Assembly: GCA_000720375.1 (NCBI GenBank)
Contig: JOAA01000011.1
Location: forward strand, 221,083 to 285,082
Source of the DNA: Rhodococcus rhodnii
GTDB lineage: Bacteria; Actinomycetota; Actinomycetes; Mycobacteriales; Pseudonocardiaceae
Direction of reading: 5' to 3'
DNA length: 64,000 bases
Part shown: positions 62,307 through 64,000 of the stretch, one piece after another
How the letters are laid out: every line of letters starts with the position of its first letter
Position numbering within the stretch: position 1 is the stretch's first letter
The notes under the pieces: generated by a model
The model's input: the letters and a program-made list of their open reading frames with translations, nothing else
What the model was told of the DNA's origin: nothing
Database searches by the model: none
Made by a program: the position numbers and the translations under genes

Positions 62307-62825
62307 GTGGATCAGCGCGACGAGCAGGAGTTCGCGGAGTACTTCGAGGCTCGGCGAGATGCCGTGCGTCGAACCGCGTATCTGCTGTGCGGAGACTGGC
62401 ACCGTGCGGACGACCTGGCTCAGACCGCGTTCGTCGCGTTGCACCGGCGGTGGCGCAAAGTGCGTGACCGAGGCGCATTGGACGCCTACGTCCGCCGGAC
62501 GGTGGTGCGCGCGATGATCGACGAGTCGCGACGGCCATGGCGCCGGGAGCGGTTCGTCGAACAGTTGCCTGAGCCGACGCCGACCGACGGCGAGATCGGC
62601 GACACGGTCGCAACCAGGTCAGCGCTGCTCGACGGGCTGAAACAGGTGCCGCCACGGCAACGTGCGGTGCTTGTCCTGCGGTTCTTGGAGGGCCTGGACG
62701 TCGCGGCGACAGCCGAGACGCTCAAGTGCTCCGAGGGCACAGTGAAGAGCCAGACCGCGCGCGGGCTCGCCGCCCTGCGCGACGCACTGGGTGACTCGCT
62801 GGATGACCTGCGACCGGCATCGTGA
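62307..62825 (+). CDS. SigE-family RNA polymerase sigma factor (ECF type)
   Basis: 172 residues. Region 2: FAEYFEARRDAVRRTAYLLCG and HRADDLAQTAFVALHRRW; region 4: VPPRQRAVLVLRFLEGLDVAATAETL and CSEGTVKSQTARGLAALRD. GTG at 62307 has GGAGAG upstream. The next gene encodes a membrane protein with a short cytoplasmic N-terminus, the expected arrangement for a sigma/anti-sigma pair. Signal and targets unknown. Confidence 0.91.
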   Translation: MDQRDEQEFAEYFEARRDAVRRTAYLLCGDWHRADDLAQTAFVALHRRWRKVRDRGALDAYVRRTVVRAMIDESRRPWRRERFVEQLPEPTPTDGEIGDTVATRSALLDGLKQVPPRQRAVLVLRFLEGLDVAATAETLKCSEGTVKSQTARGLAALRDALGDSLDDLRPAS

Positions 62826-62839
62826 GGAGGTGGATGTAG

Positions 62840-63595
62840 GTGGACGAGAAGAAGCTGAGTGAGCTGTTCAACGACGCGGTGCGGGACGTCCCACCCGCCA
62901 CCTTCGGCACGGGCGAGGTCCGGCAGGCGGCACACCGAGCTGCGGTGAAGCGGCGTAACACTGTCGTGGCAGCCTCGGCCCTGGCATTTGTCCTGGTCGC
63001 GGGCGGAGCTGTAACCACCGTCGCCCTTTCGGGTGGAATTGAAGCCCCAACAGCGGCGAATGCCCCCGCTCTCTCAGGCGGTGGACCCCAAAACGGTGGC
63101 AGTATGGAACGCAGGGAGGGAGACGGCGCGACGGCACTGCAGGAAGCGCCCGACTCCCAGCAGGACAACCGGTCAAAAGGGTCTAAGCAGGGAGATCCTC
63201 CGACCGGTAATGCCGGCACAGCCGGCAGCACCCCGAGTGGGTGCCAGGCGGACCAGGGGCTCGCTGCTGCCCTCGCGGGCGAGCTCCTGGCCGCCCCTGA
63301 CAAATCCGAAGTCCCCGTGCCATTCGGCTGCCCACCCGGCTCCCGAGGCAACGCCTACAAGGTCACCGAAGGCACCAGGGTCGGCACAATCTCGATCGTC
63401 TTGACGCCGCCGGGCGCGACGAGCTTCGTCCCCCTCGGCAGCGAGGTCTACGGCCACGCGAACGCCGCAAGCCCAGCCCAAAGCGGCGGCACCCTGCACA
63501 TCGTCAGCCAACCGGATCCCATGGTCCAGCCAGCGGAAGCCCCGTTCGTCGACGACCTGCCCCGCATCGCCGCCGCCATCGCACCCCGGTTCTAA
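62840..63595 (+). CDS. Membrane protein, probable sigma-factor partner
   Basis: 251 residues: 40-residue cytoplasmic segment (EKKLSELFNDAVRDVPPATFG, RQAAHRAAVKRR), one membrane helix (TVVAASALAFVLVAGGAVTTV) and an extracellular Gly/Ser/Pro-rich domain with two Cys residues. The layout and the 14-bp spacing after the sigma gene suggest an anti-sigma or co-regulator, though no zinc-binding anti-sigma motif is seen. GTG start. Its TAA lies at 63593-63595; on the opposite strand an orphan frame of some 70 codons ends here without a start. Confidence 0.72.
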   Translation: MDEKKLSELFNDAVRDVPPATFGTGEVRQAAHRAAVKRRNTVVAASALAFVLVAGGAVTTVALSGGIEAPTAANAPALSGGGPQNGGSMERREGDGATALQEAPDSQQDNRSKGSKQGDPPTGNAGTAGSTPSGCQADQGLAAALAGELLAAPDKSEVPVPFGCPPGSRGNAYKVTEGTRVGTISIVLTPPGATSFVPLGSEVYGHANAASPAQSGGTLHIVSQPDPMVQPAEAPFVDDLPRIAAAIAPRF

Positions 63596-63862
63596 CCCCG
63601 AACCAGGCTGACTATGGCCCCGGTCGCGGTTTCACCCGGAGCTCGCTTGATCCAGTAATCGGGCTGCTGGCGCAGCTCCCATGTCCGCGTCGGCAGCGCA
63701 CCTCGTGGCATTGCCCTGCTGTCTTTCAGCCATCTGGGACTCGAGCTGTTGGCCCGGGTGAAGGCCTGCACACGCCACCCGGGGTTCCGGGCGGATGCTC
63801 GAAATCGGGGTGCTCAAAAGGACGCGGCAGGGAGGCCACCAAGAGGAAATGGGGCCGGTCTC

Positions 63863-64000
63863 CCTTCCTCTCGTCTGGCCTGCCCGAGGGGAACCATGGG
63901 TGTCAAGGGGGCCGGTTTGGCCGTCGTTCGGGGCGGGGTTGGGTGGGCCGACCCCCTTGACACCCATGGTTTGCGAGGCACAGGCCAGACGGGAGGAAGG
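63863..64000. repeat. Long inverted repeat at the window end
   Basis: Arms 63863-63915 and 63948-64000 are inverted copies of about 53 bp: both carry CCTTCCTC, CGTCTGGCCTG and ACCATGGGTGTCAAGGGGG (right arm read as complement), with divergence only around the middle. The 32-base loop contains GGGGCGGGGTTGGGTGGG. It may continue past the window. The 63596-63862 region before it holds no convincing gene. Confidence 0.85.

Noticed and set aside
63592..63800. Minus-strand frame of about 70 codons ending opposite the anti-sigma-like gene
   Set aside because: No start codon at the upstream end and a stop just before it. It could be a pseudogene tail but cannot be supported.
63632..63967. Minus-strand 111-codon frame
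   Set aside because: More than a third lies in the terminal inverted repeat; no ribosome site or domain.

Overview
The window reads as the chromosome of a high-GC actinomycete, most likely of the family Pseudonocardiaceae (Amycolatopsis / Kibdelosporangium / Lentzea type). The reasons are strong GC bias at third codon positions, many GTG and TTG starts, a dnaK-grpE-dnaJ-hspR operon with HAIR operators, a DasR-type site before nagA, F420/LLM oxidoreductases, DUF3151 downstream of fba, DUF3558/EspG/WXG100 type VII secretion genes and SigE-family sigma factors. No rRNA, tRNA, CRISPR array, transposase, integrase or phage gene was recognised.

Layout. 0-0.7 kb: a 27-bp tandem array and a DnaA-box-bearing repeat. 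0.7-9.4 kb: DUF4097 lipoprotein, the DnaK chaperone operon ending in its repressor hspR, a flavohemoprotein divergent from a PNPOx-family protein, and two MarR regulators. 9.4-12.3 kb: a DnaA-box cluster, a HAIR operator and clpB. 12.3-18.5 kb: housekeeping genes (SDRs, scramblase-like protein, pyrE, SpoU methyltransferase, a GH76-like protein). 18.5-23.8 kb: a sugar-uptake operon (binding protein, permease, ATPase, PfkB kinase, P-loop kinase) opposite its LacI regulator, with a perfect palindromic operator between them. 23.9-31.5 kb: VOC protein, two DedA proteins, two alpha/beta hydrolases, a GlcD-like oxidase, nagA with a dre site, and a sigma factor. 31.5-36.5 kb: a run of flavin, F420 and NAD(P) oxidoreductases ending in a very divergent nitric oxide synthase oxygenase homologue and a DUF427 protein. 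36.6-42.8 kb: fba, a palindrome-rich gap, DUF3151, a secreted HNH nuclease, a TetR/quinone-oxidoreductase pair and purA. 42.9-48.3 kb: ssuCBAD sulfonate operon, Na+/H+ antiporter and UBP zinc finger. 48.3-48.9 kb: a non-coding repeat island. 48.9-54.4 kb: GDPD, a TAXI-TRAP transporter and purD. 54.5-59.0 kb: a type VII secretion cargo cluster. 59.1-63.6 kb: aminotransferase, HAD phosphatase, aldolase, and a sigma factor with its membrane partner. The window ends in a long inverted repeat.

How genes work together. HspR should repress both its own operon (two HAIR sites) and clpB (one HAIR site), linking the DnaK and ClpB disaggregation machines. The sugar operon couples uptake to two kinases under one LacI repressor. 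The ssu genes take up and desulfonate alkanesulfonates. The PPE-like protein, its EspG chaperone, small ESX-type proteins and a WXG100-lytic transglycosylase fusion look like a secreted cell-wall-active module.

The least expected features are: (1) a dispersed repeat family, with a 119-bp inverted-repeat element present twice in opposite orientation, a diverged third copy, and 22-bp tandem arrays made of its arm sequence; (2) a NOS homologue that keeps the heme Cys but has lost the proximal Trp, the CIGR motif, the substrate Glu (now Asp) and the C-terminal pterin segment; (3) the WXG100-transglycosylase fusion in the ESX cluster; and (4) inverted copies of a DnaA-box element on either side of the dnaK operon.
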